Shown: positions 25,596 through 38,092 of the stretch, piece by piece | Layout of the letters: each line of letters opens with the position of its first letter | How positions within the stretch are numbered: the first letter of the stretch is position 1 | Source: Sialis fuliginosa | Taxonomy: Eukaryota; Arthropoda; Insecta; Megaloptera; Sialidae | Assembly: GCA_961205875.1 (NCBI GenBank) | Contig: OY540815.1 | Location: forward strand, 19,777,638 to 19,841,637 | Direction: 5' to 3' | DNA: 64,000 bases | Made by a program: the position numbers and the translations under genes | Notes under the pieces: generated by a model | The model's database searches: none | What the model was told of the DNA's origin: nothing | Seen by the model: the letters and a program-made list of their open reading frames with translations, nothing else

Positions 25596-26405
25596 GGTTA
25601 ATTTGGATAATTAAGATTTTTAGTATACTAATTTTAATTTTAGACAAATTATTTTTTCATGAAATAGCACAGCAGTTTATAGATTTTGTTTTTATTAAGT
25701 ATTTATCAACATAATTATCATAAACTCGAAAAAAATCAACAAAATGTGATATTGGAGCTTTGTTTCAATTTAGCCAACAGGTACTGTAAATTGGACTACG
25801 GAGTTGCTAATTTGTACTTTTATAAAATCTTAACTAAAATATACCTGTAAACTAAACATAATATATATTTATGAATTACAGACTATCAAATAATTATTTA
25901 TCATAAGTATTCAAATAAAAAACTATAATAAATTAGTCTCGTATCATTATTTCAATTAAATAATTGAAGAAAGACAAACTTCACATATGTCAGGATTATT
26001 GGTACAAGTTTCATGATTTAAGTTATGGCAAACTACGTGCGGTCCATTTTAACAAACAGTGTAAAATGTGAGAAAAAAAATCTAACAAAAACATAACCTA
26101 TCAAAGTCGCCAATCAATCCATAACAGTTAATTGTTGATAAATTGCTGTTGCAAACTATAAATTAAAAAACGCTGTATGATTACCTTTGTACTAACTACA
26201 CCCTTAGCACGAATCACTCAATATCACATCAAAAATCACTTATATTTACATTTACGGAAACAAAACACTAACATTCAACTTATCAAGGAAAACAATATAG
26301 ACGATATGCAATGGAGTTAGGCACCTATCGCACGGTATTGTCATTTAAGAAATCAGAAAACTACTTTGAGTGGTCCAATATACCAAACTTCCCCTATCGG
26401 GATAG
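25596..26405 (+). repeat. Dispersed repeat shared with 1560-1815, longer copy
   Basis: Starts near TAAGGGAAACTCGGTTAATT and ends near CCAAACTTCCCCTA; read inverted, the right end is TAGGGGAAGTTTGG, similar to the left end, which suggests diverged terminal inverted repeats. The right 200 bases align with 1620-1815. A hairpin CCCCTATC/GATAGGGG sits on the right boundary (26391-26410). No transposase is recognisable. Confidence 0.5.
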
Positions 26406-26734
26406 GGGCGGTAGAATTTATTTAGTATTGTTCTTTTAGAATTTAAAACACAGACAGTAATGAACATTTTACAGTAATAATTTTAAAAAGTACAGCTAAT
26501 TAAAATGATGAACTGAACGAAGACTTGGCGTGAGTTTAGACAGTATTACATATTTCACACTATGAATACAAATTTTAAAATCTTTAACTACAACGATATT
26601 ACGTGATAACTGTACATCTACTGTTTTAGGTTTTTGTGAGCTGTAATTAGTTTATTTCAGGAGTGGTGATTATAAAAACTGATTAAATTTGTGGTATAAA
26701 TATACTTATTATACTTAATAAATATATTTATATA

Positions 26735-26935
26735 TTTATACTTTCTCAATTGCTGTTCGTAAAGGACAGAGTTCACTCCATTCCAGTACGGGAATTTTGA
26801 GATCCCCGTTCCTGGATTATAGAAACTATTCGTACTTTGATACCATCACTGAATCGAACCTGGACGTAAATCGACAATAGGCTAGACAACTAGACATCCT
26901 TCGTGTCACTACAGAGGCTCACGTGAAAGTGTATT
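26735..26935 (-). repeat. tRNA-like SINE candidate
   Basis: On the minus strand, GGTTCGATTC (about 26850-26859) matches the B-box of an RNA polymerase III promoter, and a loose A-box-like TAGTGACACGAAGG lies about 60 bases upstream. A GC-richer body is followed by an AT-rich tail. A second copy was not found in the window, so the SINE call is tentative. Confidence 0.4.
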
Positions 26936-27539
26936 GATTTTTTTTACAGACTTAATTTCTAATATGGCTTGTGAATAAAAATTTCTCATCATCATTGCTT
27001 TGATATTGGGAACAAAATAAAATCAGAGAATTTCAGCGTGTGTGTCTTTTTGAAATGCTTTAGTTAGTGTATCAAAAGAACAACTACTTCCTAAAAATAT
27101 GTTTAAATGTAAAATAATATCTCTGCGCTAAATCTTTTTGTTTTCAACACTTTATGCATCTATGTATGTTTCTTATGGAAATAAATATAACTATCTATCT
27201 ATCTTTGTTTTCGTCACATTTTCGTAAAATCACCATTTCTTCCGTTGAAGTCAATATCTTCCGTTTATAAGCAGCCGTCATTTTTATGAAAAGCAAGAAT
27301 CATTCGTTACCATGTGCGTCTACACATTGCCAGTACAATTGAACAGAATTAACACAATGTAAGTGTTTGTTCGTATACAAAGCCGACTAATCAATGGATG
27401 GCCCGCTATTAACAGATAAGAAAGTTTGGAATGGTTAACAACAAATGTTGCGGTTTTAGTTGTCAACACAAAAGGTGTTAACAAACTTTTAAACGGGATC
27501 TTTGAGCGTTAAAAACGAGAATATTTATATATTTATTTG

Positions 27540-27571
27540 CGTATCGGGGGCGTTATATCGAAGTTTTACTG
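27540..27571. repeat. Solo pogo/Tc1-like terminus
   Basis: Read inverted, the sequence starts CAGTAAAACTTCGATATAAC next to TA, which is the form of pogo/Tigger-type terminal repeats. No partner terminus was found to the left. Confidence 0.4.
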
Positions 27572-28828
27572 TATAAACATTTATTTTGAACATTATTGTT
27601 TAATTTCTACATTTATATGGTCCACTGGTATATTCTACAACACCCAGAAATATATATTTAGAAATATACGAGAATGATACTATAAAATATTTTTTCTAAA
27701 TCAATATTTAATTTTAGCGAAATTTGATGTCAAACATTGCCACATTTTTCGTACCTACGCGGAATGTCACTTAAATATAGGTTGGTGCGTGAACAATAAT
27801 AAATTATTATTCAAATATATTTTGTATTCTTGTATGTGAAGCAATAATCTACGTTTATTTCAACAAAAATATATTTAAAGTAATCTCAGTAATATAATAT
27901 TATAATATTTATTTTATCTTATAAATCTGTTAATGTTAGAAATAGTTACCAAATAGAAATAATTATCATATTTACAGTGATTTTTTATTTACAAGGGAGA
28001 GGGACGAAGCCCCCCTGTGAATCTATATAATTGAAGGATATTTATTGTCATTTTTCGAAAAGATTTTATTGACGATCGTGAACATTATTTACAAAAAAGT
28101 AATTACTAAAAAATATATATCTATCATAATTGTGACATTATCTAAATTATCTGAAACTAAGCTATGGTAGCTAATAAATACGTGAACACGTCAAACTCAA
28201 TAAAAACGGCTCTAAATTATCATACAGAGGAATTCAAGGGAAAGCGGATGCCTTACAATAAGATAGAGCAATCATCTGATAAAGCCTAAACGCGGAAAAG
28301 GTCGACAAGGATTTAGAGAATGACAGATGGTGAAGCCAATGAGAAAAAACATTTGCTTTATCTTAAATGTAATATTTTATGTTTTTTACTCGTAAATTAT
28401 ACTTATTATACATTATTGCCTACTTACACTTATCGATCGTTGGAAATGTTAATGCTAACATAAAAGCGTTTTTGTATGGCATTGGTAATTTGATTTTATT
28501 AACTGAAAAAAGTATTGTATACCAATGTTAGATTTGCTATTAGAATATACCAATGAAAATATCGTTTTGAGTAGTATGATTTTTGACACACTAGTTTTTA
28601 CGAAATGGTTTATTAGGTACATGATAAAATAGTTTTAGAAAATAAATTTTACAAGACTTTTCTTACAATAGTCCCGTGTACAATACGAGACCGGTTTATT
28701 TTTTTACGACACCTTACTATTACGTGTTTGTAAGCGTAAATGTACTACTTTGTCCTTTTTGGAATAGTGTAGTAAAGTAATGACCAGATTCGACAATATG
28801 TAAGATCAGATCAATAGTAAGTAATTTC

Positions 28829-29718
28829 CAGTGGCGAGGCGAGAAATTTTTAATTAGGGAAGCATATTTTGTTAATCTTCTCCCTCCTATTAACAAAAAA
28901 ACTACTTATGAAACACCTTAAGTTTAAGCTTTTACTTAAAAAAGAAGATCTTTATATATTTATATAGTAGCTAAATGATTCTACGTCTTGTATTTTAGTC
29001 GATATTTGTATGAGTTGAAGTTGTTAACTGCAGGAAATTTCACTAAAAAATTTTGAATTTTTGAATTCGTTAAAAGTATGTTTATTGTATAGAAAATGGC
29101 GTGAAAAGTTGAACTGTTCAAACCGCAGGTCTGTATCTCAAACCGTTCTCGAGATATAGCCTCTCGAAGTTTTAGTTTTTTCAATTTTTTGGAGAAAAAA
29201 GGCCGTAACTTTTGAACGGGTGGTCAGAATTGATTTTAGTTGACGGATTTAAAATCAGCATGTCAAAATCTATATAATGACATGTATAATACTTTTAAAT
29301 CTGACAAAAAAATTTTCGTCAAAAATCGACATTTTTTTAAGGTATACCCCTTTGAATTTTTTCGATTTTTCGCGAATTTTTTTTTTCCGAGTTTTAAGGT
29401 ATTATACATGTCATTATATAGATTTTGACACGCTGATTCCAAATCCGTCAACTAAAACCAATTCCGACCACGCGTTCAAAAGTTACGGCCATTTTTCTTC
29501 AAAATTTTAAAAAAACTGAAACTTTGAGAGGCCATATCTCGAGAACGATTTGAGATACAGACCTGCGGTTTGAACAGTTCAACTTTTCACGCCATTTTCT
29601 ATACAATAAACATACTTTTAACGAAATCAAAAATTCAAAATTTTTTAGTGAAATTTCCTGCAGTGAACTTCAACTCTTCATACAAATATCGACTAAAATA
29701 CAAGAAAATAAGACGCAG
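28829..29718. repeat. Large foldback element with arms of about 320 bp, copy 2
   Basis: Starts CAGTGGCGAGGCG at 28829. From about 28981 to 29298 the sequence is repeated inverted at about 29397 to 29718: for example GTATTTTAGTCGATATTTGT versus ACAAATATCGACTAAAATAC, and AATCTATATAATGACATG versus CATGTCATTATATAGATT. The central loop is about 100 bases of T-rich sequence. The outer right tail, present in the copy at 21165-21714, is missing here. Several 60-77-codon frames across it on both strands read MTDLxSACQNLYNDMYNT because the arms mirror each other; they are not genes. Confidence 0.85.
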
Positions 29719-31203
29719 AGGTATTATAGTTTTATAATTGAGCGTGTAAATTAATATTAAATGCTATTTTTGATTTTTGGTTAAAATGTTTGAGTTGTGC
29801 ATAAAGATGAATATTCTAATAATATATTTAAACTATTTATTAACTGAAAATACAGATTTGTAGACTTTATAATTTTTTATTTTGCAGATTAATTGAAAAA
29901 AAAAATATGTATGTAGTTCTATAATTAAATTATGTATACATACTCGGACATTTTAATGTCTACATATTGTAAACCGGAACTAGTGCTTTTGAATGTTTAA
30001 ACAACTATTCGAAGTGTTTAATGAAGTTTGTGCAAAGTATTACTTTTCTAAGCTAACCACAGCCTGTTTATTTTAGACATCACCTCAACAAACAAATACG
30101 TGTACACTATACGGATAGATCATATAGCGAAAGTCTCAAAAGCTGAAGCTAAAATTGTCAATATTTAACTTGAGATATCAAGTTGCCAGAGAAAATCCTA
30201 ACGACAAAATCACTTTATTTTCTAATAGGTATTTTAAACTTTTAATTCCACGAATATACACATTCTTTGTAGATATTATGTTTACAGCTAATGGAAAATA
30301 AATACATTGTGGAACTGAAAGTGACGTAACTTTGGGGTATGGTATGACTGTATAAGAAAATATGAATCAATATGTTTTATTATTTAGGTTTATGTCCGCT
30401 ATTATAAAGGAGCTAACAAATGTGCAAGCACTTTCAAATGGGGTATTAATTCTGGGATAGTATCTAACTGTCCAAATTTACATTCTGAATTAATCTTTTG
30501 TTGTTTTTGTATCAAATTATTAGATTTGTTAAACAATAATATACAGTAGAAAAGGGAAAATGATTTTTTTGTGGTTCGAATCATTTGATTATTTTGTGTT
30601 ATAATAAAAATTTCGACAATAAATCGATTTTAACATAATTTGGAACATTAACTGTAATGCCGTATTTAAAAAAAACAGTAACACAGTGTATTTAAAACAT
30701 TTCGTATTTAAAAATGTATATGTTTTGATGCTACTATGTCAAAAAAACCCCATAGTGTTGCTGTTTTGTCTCTTTGGTCTAAACAGGGTTAAACAATGAG
30801 AGATAAAATAATTTGAGATACTAAAACGATAAATAACGATAAAATTACTATACGTGACATAATAAATTGTGTAATAAAAAAATGTAGGATTACTTTCAGA
30901 TTGAATAAAGTATTTTTTAATATTACAAGTACTTATTTAATTTTCTTTATTTCTAAATCAATAACTCCGTTTATATTAAATTCATGAAAACAATTCAAGA
31001 TTTAATATCTTATCGATAAAGTTTTATTGCTTTTGTTAATTTATAGTCGTAACGAAATTATAATAAATCGTATTTTATTTAACTGATTTAAATTTTAAAT
31101 AAAAATTTCGTATTTGATTTCTTAATTTACACCTGAATTATAAATATAATTGAGAAATAACTACAAATTATCTTAATTATTACAAAAATGCATAGCAATA
31201 TAT

Positions 31204-31407
31204 AATAAAAACAAACTTGTTTGTTTAAACGTCAAAATTTATTAAAGAAGAGGAAACCGCAAGCTTTCGATTCACAGAATCATCGTCAGGCTATTAATAA
31301 AGATTTAAATTTGAGAAAGATGTCGTTATTATTCTGTGAATCGAAAGCTTGCGGTTTCCTCTTCTTTAATAAATTTTGACGTTTAAACAAACAAGTTTGT
31401 TTTTATT
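31204..31407. repeat. Perfect 77-bp inverted repeat with 50-bp spacer
   Basis: Bases 31204-31280 are, as far as I can align by eye, exactly the reverse complement of 31331-31407; compare CCGCAAGCTTTCGATTCACA with TGTGAATCGAAAGCTTGCGG. The outer ends are AATAAAAACAAACTTGTTTG. At the inner end of the left arm the minus strand reads CTGACGATG, GATTC-TGT-GAATC, GAAAGC, the hairpin motif discussed under findings. No target duplication is clear and it is non-coding. Identity over the full arm implies a recent origin or gene conversion. Confidence 0.92.
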
Positions 31408-33199
31408 TATATTTAACGTCACTACTATTATATTATTATGCAATATATAATATATATAACATTGGATTTCGTTATTTTTAATAATGTATATTTATAGTAC
31501 AAGGGTCCAGCATTTCAAGGTTCTATTAAAAGGTTACACACCTCCAGAATTAAAAAAAAAAAAAAAGTTTTTATTTTTATTGTTTTTTTATTATTCTCTA
31601 TACTTTTATGAATATTAAAAAAAATACTTGAAAATTCCTTACGATAAATATGGCCAATTAAAATATGCCAAGATTCACGTGACTTACAATTAGGAAACGA
31701 AAGAAGCTCGAACAGCCCGCAGATAAAAAAAAGAACACAAAAAATACAAAAATTCAGAAACGTAAGTTAACCACAACAATTTTATACACAATTCACTGCA
31801 ATTTATAAGATTTTTCTGTTAAAAACTTTATACGTGTTTTTCTCAAATCTACCTTTTTCTGTAATATGGTCTGCACGATAACTCAAAAAGTTTTGAATAT
31901 TTTTAGATGCTTCTTTTTTTAAATCTTCCAAAATACATTCTCTATAGTCTGTCGAGCTATTTTTTATATTTTATTTCATAATTTTTTTATGAACCATTAA
32001 AGAAAATTTTTGATGACTATAACGATCCATCGATCTATACCAGAGAAATCATGCAGATCATGAAGCAATGTTTTCCCAACAGTGGCCTAAAGAATCTCAA
32101 TTGATACATATAATTTGTGATAAATAAATGTTAACCATTTTATTCTTACTTTTAAATGACCAATGAATAATGTGTAATTAATATTTTGTCTTATTTTTAA
32201 CAATATAGCCCACAAATAATAAGTATTTTTTTTTATAAAAATACTCTTTTTTTAAAATAATTAATTCATTGGGTATTTTTAAATGACCTAGAAACTTAAA
32301 TATGTACAGTGTACATTATATTGCTTGAATCAATTTTTTAAATACTGTAATTATATACCACTAAAAATTTAATCAAGATAATAAAATTTTAAAGCATTAT
32401 ACATATTTTTATATTAACGTTTTAAATGCAAATGTACAGTCTGGTGCAATTATATTATTATGTACTACGTATATAATAAAGTTGTATGAAAAACTTCCAT
32501 CGAATTTTAATAAAATTACACATTTTCAGGGTTCTTGAATCACGCACGAGTATTGTCTGTTTGTCTGTCGGTTTGCCCACTTCTTGTTCTGTGAACGATC
32601 TAGAGATCGGTAACAAAATTTTAAAGATAATTCAATTTTGAAAACAATCAGTAAAAAATTAAAAAAAAAAAGACGAAAAATATTACTGTTTTCCTTTTAC
32701 CCCGATTTAAAAAATTCTGGAACGCCACTGATAGTATATTGTATACAAATTTGACTCAACTAATAAATAAAACCAGTAAATCATGTCAAATATACATACA
32801 TATAATAATAGTGTTCGTTTGTGAGTATAAATTAAGGCGAATTCATCATAGGATAAGCAAATTAAATTTCCATAAACGTGAACTTTGCAAATGTATATAT
32901 GTTTCATGGTAAAATGATTGTATTATATTCGAATCGCTTTCAAGTTATTTATTTACTGTTTAATACAACTGAACAAACACAATTTTATGTGAACTTTTTG
33001 TATAGAAATAATAAGAAAATAATTCTGAAGACCTCTTATTAATCAGTTGAATAAATAATTATGCAGTTTAATTTATTTAAACTTAATTTGTTATTTGTAT
33101 GTATTTTATTAAAAAATATAAATTATATTTAAAAAAAAATTTAATTTTCACGTTTCGTTCTTGTGATATCTTAAAAAAACTATTTTGGAATGTTACTCC

Positions 33200-33420
33200 T
33201 CCCCCTTACTCATGATTTTTATGATTTTTAAATGGAACCATACTCTAGCCAGTTCCAACCGACTAACCAAGTTTCATTAATATCGGTTTAGTGGTTCATG
33301 AGATATGCGTGTGACAAGGATTCGGGGGAACAGACACACACAAAAAATATTTGTCTTGATCTGAAATGGAAAGATCAAGTGACATTTTGTAATCATGGAA
33401 CAACTTTTTACCTTGAGAAT
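33200..33420 (+). repeat. Retroelement-like tail family, copy 1
   Basis: Contains AAGTTTCATTAATATCGGTT, GTGGTTCATGAGATATGCGT, GTGACAAGGATTC and TGGAAAGATCAAGT. All occur inverted and similar at 60885-61135, and part of it (GAAACGGAAAGATCAA) at 24718. Non-coding. Confidence 0.6.
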
Positions 33421-34055
33421 TTTTTTATTATTAAAAATTAGTGACCTTATGAATAAGGTCGATATGGTTTATGTAATTGAAATGAATGTGCGTATAATAT
33501 ACAATATATATAAATCTATGATCTCATTGCACTAGCATATGAACTGTGCGTAGATAAACGAAATAACTATTCAAAATTCCTGCATAATTAAATAACGTCA
33601 TTAAAAAGAAACAAATATAACAATGAGATGTCTGGCAAGTTGAAGCACACGAGAATTCCACAGCACACTTTGTTAATTCGAGCGGGGTGAATAATAATTG
33701 GTATATTATATTGTTTTTTTCTGGCGTTTTCTCGGCAGCACTAGCGCCACGAGTGGGCAATGAATCATTACGAAATACTATCGTATGGCGTTCTCTGTTG
33801 GCAGCATTAAGAACTGTTATAAGATATGCAAATTCATAACATTTACATAATTTTTTTCAGTAACTACATTTTTTATTTTAGTTTTGGTTGTTGTTCTCAT
33901 TTGCCCCTGCTTGGTTATATACTTCATTTAAATACAGATTAAATGTATTTAAACGTTCGCTTGTTGAATATTCATTTAATATTATCTATTTAATGAATCA
34001 TTCCAGAAATACACGTCCACTTCTTTTATGATATTTATTTCACTAATACAGTAGT

Positions 34056-34864
34056 GCCCGTTTGCACCGTACTAGTTAAGTCTGGCTTAAACTTAAGTCA
34101 ATCTTAAGACAACGATTTTTGTTGCACCGTTCTCCACAATTTCTTAAGTCTATCTTAAATCTAAGTCCTTGCTAGTGAGGACTTACGACAAACTTAAAGT
34201 AAGGAACCAATAGGAATCGAGCGTTCGCGCATGGTCATTACATCGACAAATGACATACTTTGTACATAACCTGGACATTACTGGATAACCTATAAACGTC
34301 TGTCACATAGTTCTGTTTCTTTGTGTTAAGTATTATTTGTTTTGTATTTAATTCAATCATGGACATTTGAATGCACGATATTTTTAAGGACGATTTAGAT
34401 ATTATAGACATTATTGAGTTTGACTTTCCAAGACTGAATTATACCCGTTCAAATTATTTTAATGATATGGATGAATATTATTTTTATTGATGGTTTCGTT
34501 TGATGACTATTATAAATAAATAAAAATACTTTAAATTATTATTTCATTTTTTTAATGTTTCCTTTTTTATATCTTATGTCTAGTAAATACATTTCTCTTT
34601 TGAAATTATGTTCCTCTGTTTTGAATTTCGACTAAAATATGTGTTTGACAGATGCGTTTTTGAAAAATCAGCCTCTTGATTTTACGTACACAAACGTAAG
34701 ATATAAAAAGTTACTAGATTTTTACAGTGTTGTCATGTTTAACGGTTTTATAGTTAAGCATGATGGCTTGGGAGACGATGCAAACGAAACAAAACTTAAG
34801 CTTTGCTCAGACTTAATCCAGACTTAGCTAAGCCTGACTTAAGATTAATACAGTGCAAACGGGC
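34056..34864 (+). mobile_element. Harbinger-derived non-autonomous element
   Basis: Perfect 12-bp terminal inverted repeats, GCCCGTTTGCAC and GTGCAAACGGGC, with further diverged TTAAGTC-rich subterminal repeats in both ends. The interior holds a broken reading frame resembling the N-terminus of PIF/Harbinger transposases (separate entry), then AT-rich filler. The catalytic domain is missing, so the element could only move with help from elsewhere. The 62-codon frame at 34639-34827 runs into the right terminus and is not recognised. Confidence 0.7.
34371..34490 (+). pseudogene. Harbinger-like transposase N-terminal remnant
   Basis: A 39-codon frame reading MHDIFKDDLDIIDIIEFDFP, then RLNYTRSNYFNDMDEYYFY, then stop, followed in frame by WFRL. 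The pattern of acidic residues, DMDE, then F-Y-x-x-FRL is how many insect Harbinger transposases begin. The premature stop lies inside the motif and the rest is gone. A further stop precedes the ATG (MDI stop MHD), so the original start was probably at 34359. Confidence 0.5.
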
Positions 34865-34976
34865 GTAAGACTCCTAGAAGTTCTAAGCTATGGGACCGTA
34901 AATTCTAGCAATTAGAAGATATAGGGTACCCCTTCTACCACAATATAATTCTAATGAAATGAGACAGGAATAGCTT

Positions 34977-34996
34977 TCTCTCTCTCTCTCACACAC
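34977..34996. repeat. (TC)7(AC)3 microsatellite
   Basis: Seven TC units followed directly by ACACAC. Confidence 0.9.
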
Positions 34997-35147
34997 TTTA
35001 CTCAGAATAATCTAACATAACCCACGTGAATGACTCTGGTCTTCTGGTGGTAAAATTGAAAACTTATATGACAGTTCGTCAATTGTAATATATGGCGTTT
35101 TCTGTGACTAAATTTGAGTTTTGTTTGAATAGTGTGCAGTCAATTAT

Positions 35148-35225
35148 ATTCAAAACCTAGCAGATAGCGTTAGCTAGAAGCTAATTAGCTTTGCTATCGA
35201 GAAATTCTATATAATATCGGCCATT
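35148..35225. repeat. Half copy of the 7070-7376 foldback family
   Basis: GCAGATAGCGTTAGCT, GAAGCTAATTAGCTTTGC and ATATAATATCGG match the arms at 7070-7140 in inverse orientation. Only one arm is present. Confidence 0.5.
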
Positions 35226-35410
35226 AGCAGTTATTTTTAAATTATTTTTTAATAATTGAGAATTTATTATTGAATTTTGTTTAAAAATAACAACTAAGTA
35301 CATCTTAATATATAAAAACGTTGGTACTTATGTATGTGTTCACATCAGGCCTAAACCACTGAACGTATGAATACTATATTCACACCATATGTTCGTTTAG
35401 TGCGCCATTA

Positions 35411-35628
35411 CACTGAAAGAAATATCGTTCATTAATATTATGAAACGCATTCAACAACTATGAATTCATAGTAATAATGAAGAAATACTTTATATTAAAG
35501 TAAAAATTTATTAATTTTCTACTTTTAATGAATTTTTACTTTAATATGATGTATTTCTTCATTTTTACTATGATTTCATGGTTGTTGAATGCGTTTCATA
35601 ATATTAATGAACGATATTTCTTTCAGTG
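35411..35628. mobile_element. Palindromic TA-flanked MITE, 218 bp
   Basis: Flanked by TA on both sides (35409-35410, 35629-35630). The termini are CACTGAAAGAAATATCG and CGATATTTCTTTCAGTG. The arms remain inverted-complementary nearly to the centre (GAAACGCATTCAACAAC with GTTGTTGAATGCGTTTC, GAAGAAATAC with GTATTTCTTC), so the element is one long imperfect hairpin with arms of about 100 bp. The TA target site suggests a Tc1/mariner-type mobiliser. Confidence 0.85.
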
Positions 35629-36630
35629 TAGGTTTATTTTTATTTTTTTTGGACCCGGTAGGTGACGCTGGAGTTGAGATATTTACGAAAATGTGTATTT
35701 ATGGTTTGATTTTTAAACAATTTGGGCCGAGTCAGCTAAAACAACAATTACAACCCTCCGTACCTGACAGGGGGTGAAATATTAACTCTCGTGCGAACCC
35801 GGACGAGTCCGCTAGATTAATTATATATTACGGTAAAGATTAAAAACCATTTCCAATAATATGACAATTTACAAAAAAGATTTCATGACGTCAAAGCTAT
35901 AAAAATAAATAAACAAAAGGCTGCCTAAAAAGTGCTATTGAATTTTCCATTGAAATTGTATACCTACATACATTTTTTTGATCTAATTGATAATTACGAA
36001 AATAAATCCCCAGGCTTCTACTTTAAACTAACCCTGTATAGACAAATTTTACCTTTGATAATTGCTTTATTAATTGTTTTAGTTTTTGTTATTTGGTACC
36101 TGTCAGAGTTTGTTTTTTTATTGCCAGAATTCAGTTTTCAATTTGTAAACATACAAAATTGATAATTTGTTTTGTAGTTGGCTACTCTGTTAAATTAATT
36201 TTGATGTAATTTCCATTTGTGAAATGGCACAGTACAATTTTGTAACTGTGATTTAATAATACTGCTGTTTGTTTTACTGTGATCTTTCATTTATTTTTTA
36301 TAACAATGATTTTGATTAAAATGATTAAAAGGCAAAAATCAATGCTATCCAATTAAATATCATGTTGCTGTAATTTTAAAGAAGATTATAATTCAATCTG
36401 TTAAATTTTAATTAATTTTAAAATTGATTCATAAAAAATATATTCATCACTCTAATTTTAAACACAAATGACTTCCATGATGCATTATGTTTTTAAAAAT
36501 ATTTTTTATTATTAAACTTTTCAGTGAGTTTGTCGAAAAACGATATTTAAAAAGGAACGTGCGTTCTATGGTTATATTAACCAATTTTTCTGTACACTTC
36601 TAGTTCAATCAAATCTCAGAGATTCTAAAT

Positions 36631-37365
36631 CAGGGCTGGCCAACCTGCGGCCCTCCACGGTTACACGAACAAATTATATTTTATAACGTGTTTCAAAATA
36701 ATTTCCCGTTGTTTTCTTTAAAATAACATTTAAATTTTTATTTTTGTAACTAAACTAATAATTTTAATTGTTTGAACTATTTTTATAACACAAAGTAAAA
36801 ATTTTAAGTATGTTTGATCAAATGAAGCCAATTGCAGCCCTTAATCTGTGACAGGGATGTCTTAAATATTGTTGTCGGCTGGCATTATCCTCTTCCGACA
36901 GAATTTGTATTTTTATTTATTTATTAACTTTACAAAATCGTAAATATCTCTGCGAGATAGGGGATAAATTTTACCCTACACCCCTCAAATAAGACCAAAA
37001 ACAACCCTTCATCTGTAACAGGAGATGAAATATTGAAGGTTCAAAACCCTGAAAAAATGTATTAACTTTTTTATGCTAATATATTTAAGGGTTGAGGAAT
37101 GCAAAGTTAAACTCTTCTTATAAATCTATTGGTGTTTTAGATGTATTAGTTTTGGAGATATACCAAAGTTTTCAAAAAGTTATATATTTTCTTTGTATTT
37201 ATTGCTCCCGAGGTTACCACCGGGCAGAACGTAGTTCTACTTAAAAAATGAAAATGATCAGAAAAAAATCAATAAGTACAAAATTTATACATAGAATTAT
37301 TTTTGTTTATGTACGGCCCTCGAATATCCATGCGGCCCGTGGATTATTTAGATCGGCCAGGCCTG
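36631..37365. mobile_element. hAT-like non-autonomous element
   Basis: The left end CAGGGCTGGCCAACCTGCGG and the right end (read inverted) CAGGCCTGGCCGATC are similar terminal repeats of the hAT type. The subterminal GCGGCCC motif is present in both ends (36648 and 37332). The 8-bp flanks (TTCTAAAT and TTCACTGT) do not match, so the target duplication is lost or the boundary is slightly off. No transposase frame. Confidence 0.7.
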
Positions 37366-37577
37366 TTCACTGTCTGTCTAATAAAAGTTGAATTCTAATT
37401 TAACCTCAAATCTAAATCACATATTAACACGTTAAATTCATTCATAATACACGAACAAAAACATTAACCTGTTTGACCACAAATGTAAAAACCACATCAG
37501 TACTTCATCCCGTAACAAAACAACACTATCCAAGATAACAACTATCGTGAAATAAGTCATTACAACAGGAAATGGAC

Positions 37578-37655
37578 TAATAATTGATCGAACTGTTTTC
37601 CGGTTGGTAGGCTAGCACGATTACCACTGAACTAAAGACCATTATACTTCCATGT
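37578..37655 (-). repeat. tRNA-like sequence (tRNA pseudogene or SINE head)
   Basis: The minus strand reads TAGTTCAGTGGTAATCGTGC, close to a tRNA D-arm/A-box, and about 45 bases on CAGTTCGATCA, an imperfect B-box. The acceptor and anticodon stems do not pair convincingly, so I do not call a functional tRNA. Confidence 0.45.
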
Positions 37656-37950
37656 TCCCAAGCTCTGGCATGTTGAGTAGTCGATAAAAATAATGACATG
37701 CTTATCGCAGTTTTGGCATAAATTTATAAAGCCCCGCTTTTGTCATATTCGTCAACCAGAGCATAATATTGCATGTAGTAACATATTATTTTTTTTTTGT
37801 AAATATTGGGTGGATACAAAAAATTTCTCCTGTTCAGAATGGTCCAAAAATGTTCGTTTTCTTGTCTAATTTAATGTAATAAAATATAAAAAAAACATTT
37901 TGATGAAGCCTCTATTCATTCTAAAAGGTATGTGATGTATAGTTCCAGAT

Positions 37951-38092
37951 CAATGACGTAACCAGAGGGGGGCAAGGTTGTAATTTGTAACTAGATTGTT
38001 ATAACGTGTAATAAATATATAAAATGTATGTTATATGTCAATGACCCCTTGATATAAAATCCCCCCTCTAAAAAATCTTGGCTCAGCCACTG
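37951..38092. mobile_element. Short hAT-like MITE
   Basis: The left end CAATGACGTAACCAGAGGGG and the right end (read inverted) CAGTGGCTGAGCCAAG, both leading to a G6 run, form imperfect terminal repeats. The 8-bp flanks TTCCAGAT and CTCCAGAG agree at 6 of 8 positions, consistent with an aged hAT target duplication. 142 bp, non-coding. Confidence 0.55.

Noticed and set aside
29240-29510. Overlapping frames on both strands reading MTDLxSACQNLYNDMYNT
   Set aside because: Produced by the mirror-image arms of the foldback element; the same peptide appears on opposite strands and again at 21140-21355.
37578-37655. Functional tRNA gene
   Set aside because: A-box and B-box resemblances are present, but the acceptor and anticodon stems do not pair. 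Kept only as tRNA-like repeat.
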